64,000 nt of DNA from Rhynchonema sp. JSB1_4 (lineage: Eukaryota > Nematoda > Chromadorea > Monhysterida > Xyalidae), in the NCBI GenBank assembly GCA_030248065.1, contig JASAMV010004514.1, forward strand, positions 1 to 64,000, read 5' to 3'. The position numbers and the translations under genes were made by a program. This document shows positions 23,501-34,279 of this stretch, piece by piece. Numbering within the stretch: position 1 is the stretch's first letter; every line of letters starts with the position of its first letter. The notes under the pieces are model-generated. The model ran no database searches, was not told the DNA's origin, and was given only the letters and a program-made list of their open reading frames with translations.

Positions 23501-26477
23501 TTCCCCGTAGTCAGACGAGTACCAGAATCGTACGTCATTCTGTAACATTAGAAATGGACGTTTTGGGGAACGAAGGCAGCCAAAAGCCACAGATAAGCAT
23601 CTTTTCCAGGAAACGTCTGGTTGGGTACGTTCGGTTCTGACGTGCATTGGCCCCGACGACCATGTGCGTCGGTCACTAACCTCTCGGCTGGTGCGCGGCA
23701 GAAAATCGGCCATGATGAACATGTAGTTCTTGATTTCATCACCGAGTTTTTGAGCAGCGCGAGCCAAAAACAGCCGCTTGCTCCACGGATCGTCCAGACA
23801 AACAACGACGACTGAAAATGTATAATCATACATGCTACGAAAATGCCGCTCATGGAGTCAATGCTCTGCTTCTAAGAATTCGAAACTCAAAACAACATCA
23901 AAACGTCACTAACTTCGGGCCTTGTTGGGTACGAGGTCAAGAAACTGATCGACGTCTTCCACATCAGCGCGCGCACCCACGATTTGTTTCTGCACCGAGA
24001 TGGATATGTCGGCAATGCTCAGTGCTTTTTGCAGTCCGCGTTCGAAATTGTAGCATTCCTGTCCATCAGTTACTCAAGCCGGATATAATGCCATAAGGGT
24101 AAAACAAGGGTATACATTCTGATGAAAAGAGCAAGAACATTTGAAGGAGACAAAGAAAGGCGCGGACAGTCGCCAACCACCCAAACACCACAAAAAAAAA
24201 ACAAAACACCACACAATACAAAACCGAATATAAAAAACCAACCACACATAAATATAAACACACCAAATACGTATAACACAGCACAAGGCCTCTCCAACAC
24301 CAAAACAAAAAGAAAACTCCAACAGAAGAGAAAAAAGAGACATAACACCCCAACGAAAATAGAATATAAAAAAAAAAAAAAGAAAAGATAACACAAGGAA
24401 AAAAAAACAAAACAAAAAACAAGAGTAAAACAAACCACCAAAAAAAAAAAAACCAAAAAAAAAGAGAAAAAAAAAAAAAAGAAAAAAAAAAAAAAAAAAA
24501 AAAAAAAGAAAAGCAAAAAAAGAAATAAATAAAAACAAAAAAAAAAAAAAAAAAAGAAAATAAAAAAAAAAACAAAAAAAAAAAACAAACAAAAAACAAA
24601 AAACTCATGGAAATCAAGTGGTCCGCAGTTGTGCTTCCAATATGCCGAATAACGACGCTCTTCGACTGCAGTGTGGGATTCAAGACCCAAACATTTCTGG
24701 CATCGAAAGTTTATGCAGTTTCATCAGGTTGCATATCTTTATCCTATGCCTTTTGAGCATATTTCCGTCTTGTATCGACATTTTATATCGCGAAACACTT
24801 CACTTTAGGACAGTCCAACACATTCAAGCAAAAGTACATATGAAACCCCACATGCGATATAAACATTTCGCCTGTCAAATAACCTCTGTGATGTGACTAC
24901 TAGTTTGTGGTATAAGGATAGGCCGTTTTTGCAGAATTGTCAACTGTATCTTCCCCACAATCACGCGAGCTAGCACGCAGCGGAATGAAATTTTACGTGG
25001 GCCTGAAAGTCCACGCCGTACAAGTTGCGTGCAAATTTAGGCTTCTTAGGTTGCGTTTTGTAAAAATTGCGTGAGTTTTCATCGTTGAAAGAGCGCATCA
25101 TTGGTAATGATGCATATTTCGCTTAACGCACAGCCATGCTACAGATCCGATTTGTTATACGATGTAACTGTTGAAACACGTATTGTTATCCTTATTAGAT
25201 ATTCAAAGATGATATGTTCCCAGCAATAATAAAATGTAAACCATGCGTTTTCGATTAGCCTACCTGTCGAAATTCATCGTCGTTGAACAACAGCCCGACG
25301 ACGTTCCATTCGTAGATTTTCAGCATTAGCACCACACCTTTACCAACCCTGCAATTTTAAACGTACATACATCAGGACTGATTTTCACAATTTGCACGCG
25401 TCAGGACTGATTTGTGATGTCAGTCAGTCTCAGTCACCGCTCAGTCAGTCCCGTTTTTCCGTATCCTGCAGTGTTATAACACAGACTGACTCTGTTCCAC
25501 TGACTGACATTTTTGACAGAAAGCGCAATTTCTGATTTGAACACTTTGCATTCGTCCAGCAATGAACGTGACAATAGCAGTTTGGTTTGACACAAGGCTG
25601 ATTGCGCCTAAGACATGTGTTTTGGGCCCGCACCTTATATGCGCTGTGTAATACGCGGCTGACCGATAAGCATAAGAAGTAACAATGATCGCTCTTTTTA
25701 TGAGCAAAATTGCTTCGTAAGCTAAATATACGGTAAAGTCTCCAACTCACTCATCTGCTGATGGCACGGTGCGTGAGAATGTTGGAAAACGCGCTTCGTT
25801 TGACAGATCCGGCAACGTTGCACCCCAGCTAATAATCGGAACATCATAGTACTTGCCAATCGGTCCCGCCACGACCGCAGCTGTGCAAAATAGAAAATTT
25901 CAGTTTTAGATTGAACCAGCAAGAAAGACTTATCCTGTGCCATTGTCATGTTTGACTTACCGAGTGAACAGGGTGGTCCGATAAGAACATCGATTTTGTC
26001 CTGGACAATCAGTTTGATTGAAATACCGGCAGCCAAGTACTCCGTGCATTCGGGAAAATAGTATTTGAATCTGAGACGAGGTCATAGTTGTTGCTCCTTT
26101 CCGATGGGAATGTTAAATGTTTTCGATGTCCCAGCTAGTGCTTGTTCGATTGACCAGCCCTAAGTCACTCACTCAAAATTGACGGTGTCGAGCAGGTGCT
26201 CTTGCTTGATGCGCTTCAACGCAACCACGATCGCGCCCGCCGACGTCGGGAAACCGAAATCCGCCAGGAACTTGGTGCCATTGTACGGCAACATCATGCC
26301 GACGGTGACATTCAATGGCTGAAACATTAGCGAGCCAGAAGAATTATTGGTCCCGGGATCTGCATTTGGCCCATATGGCGGTAAACATACCTCAGCTGCA
26401 CGTCCACCAGGGAGTTCAATCGTCACAACCAAATAAAACAGGATAATCCCTGCTGCCAATTGTGGCAGTTTTGTCAT
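17580..26477 (-). CDS. Receptor guanylyl cyclase A (rGC-A), complete
   Basis: Single-pass plasma-membrane enzyme making cGMP from GTP. Exons, 5' to 3': 26477-26391, 26318-26173, 26070-25961, 25880-25751, 25348-25264, 24058-23914, 23811-23681, 23539-23435, 23359-23243, 23172-23016, 22929-22796, 22690-22585, 22376-22283, 22209-22140, 21995-21945, 21052-20914, 20342-20242, 20137-20031, 19952-19883, 19796-19652, 19556-19508, 19441-19347, 19284-19211, 19144-19032, 18976-18848, 18700-18508, 18349-18248, 18166-18094, 18010-17912, 17851-17760, 17684-17580; phases close to 1117 aa. Order: signal peptide (1-28), ligand-binding ANF-receptor domain (to about 485), TM (491-514), kinase homology domain (DYG at 728-730; HRD replaced by HGH, so a pseudokinase), coiled coil (about 855-895), cyclase domain. 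D923 and D967 fit the metal ligands; E963 and C1035 are the guanine-specifying residues, so it should be active. Ligand unknown. rGC-B is its divergent paralogue. Confidence 0.95.
20377..20757. mobile_element. Inverted-repeat element with CGGAAATATTTCCG palindromes, in rGC-A intron 16
   Basis: The outer ends are GCGAACTTAGGTTGAACA and its near-complement. Each arm and part of the interior repeats the palindrome CACGGAAATATTTCCGTG several times. Related ends occur near 7977-8152 and at 27955-27975. It is non-coding and is best regarded as a MITE with internal palindromic satellites. Confidence 0.7.
24125..24608. repeat. Extremely A-rich, almost T-free low-complexity block in rGC-A intron 5
   Basis: For about 480 bp the plus strand is mostly A with scattered C and G and very few T; long A runs dominate 24360-24600. 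On the gene's sense strand this is a T-rich tract ending about 65 bp before the exon 6 acceptor. All three minus frames stay open and would encode phenylalanine-rich nonsense; I do not accept them as genes. A similar A/C-only stretch of about 80 bp lies at 33922-34002. Confidence 0.75.
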
Positions 26478-26746
26478 GGCGTTTTTATCCGGTTATGTCC
26501 GCTTTCGATGTCCTTGTGCTTCTAAAGCTGGATTTGCTTCCGTGTACAACCTTCGCACAAAGGGATACTGTAAGGGTCACAGTCTCCGCAAGTGTTTGTG
26601 CGCTAACAGTTGGTCTTTGAATAATCTCTGTGCATTGGCAAGCCGTTACCAAGGATACACATTGCACATAATCAACCAGCTGATTGTTCAAAACGTCTTG
26701 AAATTTGCATATTGTTTTCGGAAGGATTCTAGTGGTATCGTAAGTT

Positions 26747-26998
26747 TCTAATTTCGTTGCCTCATGCATTCCTACAGACGCAGGGAAACTCCCGTTCGAA
26801 GTCGAAGCAGGCAACAAGCTCAACACACAGTCAACAAGCCACGCAGCTGGCTCGCGTGCGTTTCGAATGTTTCAGTCACACAAGCTGTGTGCGTCAGCTG
26901 CGTGGCTTGTTGACTGTGTGTTGAGCTTGTTGCCTGCTTCGACTTCGAACGGGAGTTTCCCTGCGTCTGTAGGAATGCATGAGGCAACGAAATTAGAA
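26747..26998. repeat. Near-perfect hairpin, ~103-bp arms, upstream of rGC-A
   Basis: Arms 26747-26849 and 26895-26998 are almost exact reverse complements around a 45-bp loop. It lies about 270 bp upstream of the rGC-A start codon and directly abuts the 3' end of the retrotransposon fragment. No clear target duplication is recognised. It could be a fold-back element or a local inverted duplication. Confidence 0.75.
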
Positions 26999-27002
26999 AT
27001 TT

Positions 27003-27936
27003 ACTATAATAAAAATCGACTTTGCATAAAGGGTAAGGCCATGGCCTAGCCATGTTATTAAACAATCTGTTTACATACAGCCGCACTTTCTCCAAAATAT
27101 AATGCAACGAATCACGAGCTTTGGTCCATTTCACAAATACAGACAATTTTCCACACACAATATCAGCAGGCATAACATTATAGGCTTGAGCACACAACAT
27201 CAAGGGTGATGACGAAAAATAGCAGTCTTGGATCGCTGAATATAGACAGATTTACAATGATTAGTTCGAGCACTTGCACGTTGTGAACCATCAGATTGCA
27301 ACACAATGACATCATCAGGAATGTGACGTAATCCGAGAACATACAAATTGAACAATTTCAGACGCCTAGAGAACACAACAGAGAACAGAGGATCAACACG
27401 AAACGACGCACACAGGAGTGAATAATCAATACTGCGATCAAAATTGCCAGTGGCCAGACGAATACAATATTTCTGAGTTCGTTCAATCAATTCACGGCTA
27501 TATTGGTGACAAGGATACACAGCTTCACACGCATACAATAGCACAGAACGCAACAGGGTCATATACAATAGACGACGAACAGAGAGTGGAATAGAACGAC
27601 CAAATACACGATTTAGATAGCCAGCATTGCGTTTCACACGAGCACAAACAATAGCAGTATGACGAGACATATCAAATTTCGAATCGATTACAGCACCCAG
27701 ATATTTGTGTTCCTTAACGACTTCGACAGGACAATCATTCACAGTAATGTACCAGACCGAGCAAATTGTTGGAGTTTGGTTTTGGTAGAGTTGATAGATA
27801 GATGTTTGGATGAAAGATGCTCAGTTAGCAGGTTCACATCCGACTGCAAGTGGGAGGCACAACGATCAGATTTCATGACATGAACCAAAACAAGATCATT
27901 GGGTGGGACAGCCGTGCAGAGTACCGCCTCGCCCAC
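27003..27936 (-). pseudogene. 5'-truncated, frameshifted non-LTR retrotransposon (reverse transcriptase C-terminal part)
   Basis: Read on the minus strand from 27936, the first segment resembles the late palm of a LINE reverse transcriptase (NDLVLV, then LSINSTKTKLQQF). After a frameshift near 27740 the next segment carries the thumb-region motif KYLGAVIDSKF and the following LRSVLLYACE region (27742-27200). A second frameshift near 27200 leads into the C-terminal end, with the word AQAYN. The catalytic FADD box and everything upstream are missing, so this is a dead fragment. It resembles the Jockey/CR1/RTE side of the non-LTR group, but I cannot name the clade. Confidence 0.75.
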
Positions 27937-27978
27937 CGATTACACGCGCTCCATGTTCAACCTAAGTTCGTTCTAAGG

Positions 27979-28230
27979 CTGCATTTATATAAATGCGGTT
28001 CGCGGCTCGTAGCCGCAACCGCAAGCCGCGTTTATTATATAACAACTTTTGCGGCTGTGGCCCTGTTGCGGTGATGATACAAATTACAGCTTGCTGACCT
28101 CAAATGTTGCGTGTTCCAGCTTGTTGACGCAAACAGCAACTAAAAACGGACCGCAGCCGCAAAAGTTGTTATATAAATGCGGCTTGCGGTAGCGGCTACG
28201 AGCCGCAAACCGCATTTATATAAATGCAGC
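27979..28230. mobile_element. MITE with ~78-bp inverted repeats at the 3' end of the ionotropic-receptor gene
   Basis: Arms of about 78 bp (outer sequence GGCTGCATTTATATAAATGC) face each other around a 100-bp centre; GCGGCTCGTAGCCGC is an inner palindrome. The flanks TAA (left) and TAA (right, 28231-28233 read as CTAAG) fit a 3-bp TAA duplication, as made by PIF/Harbinger-type elements; this class is an inference. The right border touches the stop codon of the gene on the minus strand. Confidence 0.65.
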
Positions 28231-31200
28231 CTAAGCTAGATGAGTTCGAAAGTGAAATGTTTCACTGACCAACAAACACACACTAACAGCCAGTCCGCCG
28301 GTCAACGCAGCAAAAGCGGTCAACAATGTGACCAAACCGAATGGCCGACCCATGTTCGATTCACCGCCGCCACATCCGGCTGTCCTTTGATCGAATTTCG
28401 AGACATCGCGATTGATTATTTGGTGCAATTTGACCCAATTTATCTTGATCGTCTCATCAATAACCTCCCTCAACGTACTGTTGAAGTTGGGAGTGAACAG
28501 CAATCCTGAATCGACCGCTGGCAGGCCGCGAATGGGAACGGATGTAAGTTGGCAGGAAAAGAATCTACCCAGAAACGCTTTGCCAGGCGACTCAGCCTGC
28601 ACCGAAACGTATTTGCCCGAAAGTAGCATATCACGCCTGATCCGTTCGTTGATTTCGTAGCGGACCGGATTGGCGCTCAGTGTTTTGCGCAATCGCATAA
28701 CTTCTTGACTTGCTGGCGCGAAACGTAAGTCTTCCTCGATAGAGTAGCCAGGAGCGGGAAACAACAATGAAATCTCGTTCGACTCCATCTAAAAACGCGT
28801 CGGGACACATACTGTATACGTGTGGTAATTATCATTATTCGATCGACGTTGAATCTCTGAGTAGTTTTGAAAGCTGTGTTTGGCTGGGCGGCTCTTCAGA
28901 GCAAAATTAGATGAACCTACATGTTGATCTTGCTTGCTTGGTGCACAATACGGCTGATCTGGGTCTTACCTTTTCAATCAACTCTGATATACTGCTGACC
29001 GACGGCGGGTAGCCAAGCGGCCGCACAAGCACGGCGGACAGGTAATTTTGATACAACACGAACGTGAATATCGATAGAACGGAGGTCGTGATCAAAAGAA
29101 CCTGGAATTCGCATTTGTTTTGTTGACGAACAACTAACTGTTGACCCATACAGTTGTTAACATCATTCTAGAGAAGATGCTAAAATCCATTCACATTCAC
29201 AACATGCTAAAATCCGCTCGAAATATGCGTTTTGAGTGATCGCCGATTGCGCAATGCAGGTGACACCTTGCAACCGTGTCACTGTGGAGCTGAACATGGA
29301 CGACTTTCCGTCGCTTTGGCGACACTAATGCGCGTGTCTCATTGATCCGTGATCAAAAGCTTTGTCTTTTCTGGCTTTGTTTGCTGAACATGTGTGCCTA
29401 AGCCTAACCATAAGCCTAAGCCTAGGCCTAATAGTGTTTGCTTGTTTGTCTGTTATTTTGCCGCCAGAAGCATGATAATGCTAGGAAACAGGTGTTTATG
29501 CCCAGTGTTGTTTCAAGGAATAAGGCATAATTGAGAAAAATTTTCGTTTAAGAACTCTTTTGAGCAATTTTTTTGAAGCTCAGGGCTTTCTTTCTTTTAA
29601 TAAGAATGGATGGTCAAAATGGGCTACAATGTCCAAAGGTGCCTTTTTGTGAGAGTGGTTAAGAGTGACCGAACGTGAAAATCAGGATTAATTCGATAAT
29701 TCTAAAAGGTCATTGTGCGACCAATAGCAGACTTGCGATCTACACTGGTGCAAAATCGGACTGTACTGCAAAAGCTGATCAGACGCCCAACATTTCAGTT
29801 GTAATCGATATTTTTTGGTGGTCGTATATCACTAAATTCGCGGCGCACGGTTAAATACGCCCCATAGTTGATGTCAAGTTCCAAACACGAACGCTAACCA
29901 TGTGCAGCTCTGAAACATGGCGCGCAGCTGCCGGCTGGCTGGCATCCTGAGCGTGTGTTGGCTGTCCGAATGTTTCAGAAGTTGATTTTCGGTAATAGAA
30001 AATGACATTAACTGTGGGGCATATTTTGCTGTGCGGCAGCGCATTTGGAAATTCACTACACCACCGGCATGCTGCAAAGCATTACAGTAGCATCCTTGGT
30101 CAACATCAACCTTAGACTGGTCGGAGAACGCAGAATCTGCACAATATTACCAGATCTCACCACACTAGTTCTGCCTCAGGCAAAATTTTTAAATTTTGAA
30201 ACGTATGTTATATCGATTTCGTTTGTCCTGAAACCTCATTTACGATGCTTCTTCTAATAAAAGCAATTTTCATCAATATAAAAATCAAAAAACTACACAG
30301 CTCCTTAAATAAAAAATTCGCAATATATATATAAGCTCCATGTACGCGCATCAATGGCACGAGACCCTTTCCACGACTATGCAGATCTGCGTGGACCTAC
30401 CGAGACAGTAGCATGTCAGCAATCTGCGCAATTGGTGCACTTTTAGGACTATCGCACAGTGTCCCTGTCTCACCTTCAAACTGCAGGACGCGCGGTCTAG
30501 TTTTAGCGTATCCTGGGTCATCCAGTGTTTGACTAGATGCCACACGCTGACGCCTTTGTAGTCGAAACACTCATTCCAAACAACGACGATCAGACAAACC
30601 AACAGTAGTGTGGCTGGAAAATGTAGACAAAGAAACTGCATAAGTTCAGCTGTAGAGCTGGTGTCGCGCAATAAGAAGAAGAATGAATCAGCATAATTTT
30701 CAACTTTGTATACGTGTGCATTTTTACCTGCAATCACGGCGTACATTTCCGGATCAAATATGTGGATCAAACGTGCGCCTTTGGTCCAAATTGTTTGTTG
30801 GTTACGGCGCACTTGAAACGACGTTCTGCTGCGACGGACACTGGTGGAAAATTCGAAGCCGGACGCAAGACGTGTCGTTGACAACGAGGTGGGGCCAGAA
30901 AAAGAAAAACTCAACTGTTTCTCAGCATGAATGACAACAACTCCTTGATTTAGTTAGCCGGTTTATGCATTTAATCGTGTCCCCGTAGGTAGGGACAGCT
31001 GCTTGTCATTAAAGGATTCTACATATTATTAGTCCAACCAATACTTCGCGCTGGCGAGAATTTATTCTGGGTTCACTAAGAGAACGAAGAATTGGCAGAC
31101 CCATTACAAAGCAAAATTATTCGCATACCCAACAAAGTGTCGATGATGCCCCGCTCCACCAATCCCAGTTCACCACCCCAACGTCCTGTTTCGGGGTCCA

Positions 31201-31586
31201 CGGCTCCGAATTTGGTCTCATTCAATTGCACAAACGACAAAGGGATACCCGAATCGTGCAAGATGGTGTACATGGCTAGCAGTTGCGCGGACATCTCAAA
31301 GCAATATCACAAGATTACTGAAATTCCGATGAAATTATAGTTCTCTTGAAATACCTGAGAAAGGCAATGGTCATCGCCAGAAAAATTGCTTGCAGTGCAA
31401 CCAGACGGCAATGGATTTGACAAGGATATTCCAACTTTCATTGTGACTCGCGTTCACGGACCAAAATTGTAATACTGTACCAATATGTAAACCAAGGTCA
31501 CCCTCGCATTCTGGCATCTCGTTTCTATAATACCTTACCACGCTGAGCCAATGCGCAAACGTTTCTCCCATTATGAGTCCCATCAG
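28231..31586 (-). CDS. Ionotropic-receptor / glutamate-receptor-like channel, N-terminus not found
   Basis: Ligand-gated cation channel fold, possibly chemosensory. Exons, 5' to 3': 31586-31539, 31434-31355, 31294-31134, 30909-30728, 30649-30474, 29101-28970, 28788-28231, giving about 445 residues. The lobes are in the expected order: S1 begins VGISLSNPLP and includes FGAVDPETGRWGGELG and an STTR near the usual ligand Arg; TM1 is FPATLLLVCLIVVVWN; the pore loop contains VWHLVKHWMTQD; TM3 ends YQNYLSAVL; S2 fills the last exon; TM4 is GLVTLLTAFAALTGG. The junction between the third and fourth listed exons is ambiguous; the in-frame solution uses a GTTGGG donor at 31133. No amino-terminal LIVBP-like domain or start codon is visible: the first exon lies 22 bp from a 1.66 kb TTAA element. 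The gene may be intact with distant 5' exons, or disrupted. It sits between two divergent receptor cyclases, on the strand of rGC-A. Confidence 0.8.
29396..29432 (+). repeat. Interstitial GCCTAA (TTAGGC) hexamer tract
   Basis: Six consecutive hexamers read GCCTAA, GCCTAA, CCATAA, GCCTAA, GCCTAG, GCCTAA. TTAGGC is the nematode telomere unit. The tract lies in the first intergenic or intronic DNA upstream of exon 28970-29101 of the ionotropic-receptor gene, so it is interstitial. Confidence 0.65.
29650..29738 (-). repeat. MITE family C, half copy
   Basis: It contains GTGAAAATCAGGATT and ends with TCATTGTGCGACCAAT, matching one end of the family C copies at 8873, 41091 and 61817. The other half is absent. 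Confidence 0.7.
29745..30262 (+). repeat. Dispersed repeat, copy 1, interrupted by a MITE
   Basis: Outside the nested MITE, the sequence aligns with 33768-34162: CTGGTGCAAAATCGGA, TGTAATCGAT, then AGACTGGTCGGAGA, AATCTGCACAATATTACC and TTGTCCTGAAAC. It lies within the ionotropic-receptor gene intron upstream of exon 28970-29101. No coding function is recognised. Confidence 0.7.
29831..30049. mobile_element. MITE family A, copy 2, nested in a dispersed repeat
   Basis: Same block order as 4801-5030 (AAATACGCCCCATAGTTGAT at the left, GGCAGCGCATTT at the right). It is flanked by CACTA on both sides (left about 29829-29834, right about 30053-30057), a possible short target duplication. It interrupts the repeat whose other copy is at 33768-34162. 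Confidence 0.7.
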
Positions 31587-31611
31587 CTAAAGAGTATAAA
31601 CAATCCATTAA

Positions 31612-33267
31612 AGGGCTCGGGACATAACCGAAGGAAAGGTAGCAGGACATATTGTTACATACCGTTGGAAAGTATTCCGACAGCCTATGTCACGCACAAA
31701 TTTTAAGCTCCTTGGAGATTCACTATCACTTGGTAGAGCGACTTTTCGTTCCAGAAAAAAGTGGATTTTTGCACAAATTGGAACGACCGGTGCAGAAACC
31801 CCAAATGAGTTGAAGGTCAAGTAACACGTGGATAGGATTGCAACAGCTTCTGAATAGCTTACCATCACAACTTCAGTCGCTCAAAGCATTGCTTCACACG
31901 GTGAGGGCACGAAACGTTCCAAAAATCGGCCATATTTTTCGAGAACAGAAGTTTGTCCCTAAATCATGAGGCCACGCTTAGCGCTGCGGAAATAAGAATG
32001 CAATGGGGAAATAGAGCATAGTCGAAAGTACCAGAAAATAAGGTTTTCAAATTTTTTAACTCATGGCTAGCTCCGTGACAGGCCTAAAAATCCATTAAAT
32101 TGCCGCCAAATTAGGTGATTACATTCATCGCCAGAATTATGACACATAAAGGCCACAGATTGTATCGGATTCGAAACAAAAAAATGAGAGAAACGTCTGG
32201 TTTAACAACCTATTAAGGTCCGAAGACCCCAAGGTCTACGGATCTCTCGGAGTAGCCATGCTAACCTGAATATGATATTCAGCTATAAATGCTTATTGTT
32301 AACAGGTACTGTAAACATGACAGCACCAAACAATGTATCTCGGGAGTAGCTTTCGAATGATATATAACAAGCCCCAATTAATTCTCACGCTTAAGTGCAG
32401 AGGTTAAAAAAATGGTTTTTTGACGATTCTGGAACAAACCGTCACGTCACCGTGTGCGATTTCGAAATTTTGACCGTTTCTTGTCTATAGTAGGAGATAG
32501 TATGGGCATGTTATACATCGTTCGATAGCTACGTTGAAGCTACATCGTTTGGTGCTATCAAATGTGCAATAATCTTTAACAGTAACGACTTGTAGCCAAA
32601 TATCTTATTCAGGCTGGCATGGCTGCAGCAGCCGGACCATGGGGTTTGAAGTCTTGAAACTCGTCTAGATTGTTGGACTGTGCGTTTATCTGACTTTCTT
32701 GTTTCAAATGCAATGCAATACGTGGCTGATTTACATCACATTTCCGTCAATGAATGCAACTATGCAGTTTAGTGGCAATTTTTAGGTCTTTTTCGGCCTG
32801 TCACGCCGCTATCTAAGTGCTTCCAAATTTAAAAACCTTATTTTCTGGTACTTTCGAAAATGCTCTATTTTTCTATTGCATTTTCATTTCTGCAACATGA
32901 AGCGCGGCCTCAAAATTTAGAGACAAAGTTGTGTTTTCGAAAAATGTGGCCGATTTTTGGAACATTTCGCACCCTCACCGAGTGAAGCAATGCTTTGAGC
33001 GACTGAAGTTCTCATGATAAGTTATCCAGAAGCTGTTGTAATCCTGTCCACGTATTACTTGACTTTCAACTCATTTGGGGATTCTGCATCGGTCGTTTCA
33101 AGTTGCGAAAAAATTCACTTTTTTCTGGAACGAAAAGTCGCTCTACCAAGAGATAGCAAATATCTAAGGAGCTTAACATTTGTGCGTGACATATGCTGTC
33201 ACAGTGCTTTCCAACGATGTATAACACTGCGCTCTGCTGCCCTTCCTTCGGTTGTGTCCCGAGCCCT
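31612..33267. mobile_element. TTAA-flanked inverted-repeat element, 1.66 kb, copy 1
   Basis: TTAA at 31608-31611 and 33268-33271 flank termini AGGGCTCGGGACATAACCG and its complement. Arms of about 500 bp face each other around a centre of about 650 bp. A full-length second copy is at 50516-52173. The similar 86-codon open frames at each end, on opposite strands, result from the inverted repeat; they resemble no transposase. It is probably non-autonomous. It lies just upstream of the first visible exon of the ionotropic-receptor gene. Confidence 0.8.
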
Positions 33268-33767
33268 TTAAAAGTGATTCGCATGTTCACACGCAATTAC
33301 GGTTACCTGACACTGTCACTTCTGCAAGCACTTTATTTAGTTTGACAGTACGGAAATTTCACCGCCTCCGCACTCTGCTCGTCAGGTTGTTTTTCATATG
33401 TGGATCAAAGTGCGTGAGTAATTATGGTGCGGTTAAAGGCAAGCTACTACAACGGCACTCGTGCAGAGCTGTTTCAAAAAAGCTCTTAAATAAAATTTTA
33501 TTATAATAACATTTTATACAATGTTGAGAATAAAAGAATGAGATTTTGCTTTGTTAATAAAAAAGGTTGCCCAGAATGGGTTGAACAGTCCAAAATGGCC
33601 CTTTTCCAGGTAAAAATGGCTCTTTTGCAGTGGACGGTACAATTTTTCCAAAATCGCTCCTGCGGCACCTTGTATTGTCCCCGAACCTGTACAGAGATGG
33701 GCGGGGCTGGTCTTTTATAGTGATGTGGTGGTACCTATAACGTACTACTGCATGCCGTCTATGCAGG

Positions 33768-34162
33768 TCTGGTGCAAAATCGGAGTGTACAAAGTCGATC
33801 GGGCACGCGATTCGTGCTGTAATCGATGTTTTGGTAGTCGTGTATCACTCACACGACATATCATTAGATGCATTAAAATATGTTGCACGGCATGTTACAA
33901 CGCACTAGAGTAACATCACTTAAGGAAAAGCGAAAAAACACAAAAACAAACCACAACAAAAAAAAAAAAAAAAAAAAAAACAAAAAACAAAAACAAAACA
34001 ACCAAGTCAACACTAACCTCAGACTGGTCGGAGACCGTAGAATCTGCACAATATTACCGGATGTCACCACACAGGTTTCAAAGCAAAAATTTTCCAATGT
34101 TGAAAAATGTGTTGTATTGATTTCATTTGTCCTGAAACGTCACTTGCAACCCTTTTTCTAAC
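33768..34162 (+). repeat. Dispersed repeat, copy 2, with A-rich insertion
   Basis: It aligns with 29745-30262 without the MITE. Between ATCACTTAAGG and AGTCAACACTAACC it carries about 80 bp of almost pure A and C (33922-34002), which copy 1 lacks. The minus-strand Phe-rich frame here is an artefact of that tract. Confidence 0.7.
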
Positions 34163-34279
34163 AAAAAACATTCGTAAAAAATCGAACATTTGTTTAAAAA
34201 AAGCTCGTTAACTAAAATTTTTTCAACCCTGCGCTCGTGTCACACAAATTTCAATCCGCATGGATGGCACTCTCGTGAT

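Noticed and set aside
24066..24690. Three overlapping 170-206 codon minus-strand frames rich in phenylalanine
   Set aside because: All three frames are open at once because the plus strand is nearly T-free here. The proteins are low-complexity and lie inside an rGC-A intron.
26169..26390. Continuous frame extending rGC-A exon 1 through exon 2 without an intron
   Set aside because: rGC-B has an intron at the same place with clear splice sites, and rGC-A keeps matching GTATG and TTTCAG signals. Treated as a short in-frame intron, although retention remains possible.
30351..30473. Continuation of the ionotropic-receptor frame past 30474 to a stop at 30351
   Set aside because: A good GTGAGA donor follows SCSLK and joins in frame to the TM3 exon at 29101, restoring the expected pore-TM3 spacing.
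31608..33271. Similar 85-86 codon frames at 31608-31868 (-), 33014-33271 (+), and their copies at 50512-50772 and 51920-52177
   Set aside because: They come from the terminal inverted repeats of the TTAA element, include its very end, and resemble no known transposase.
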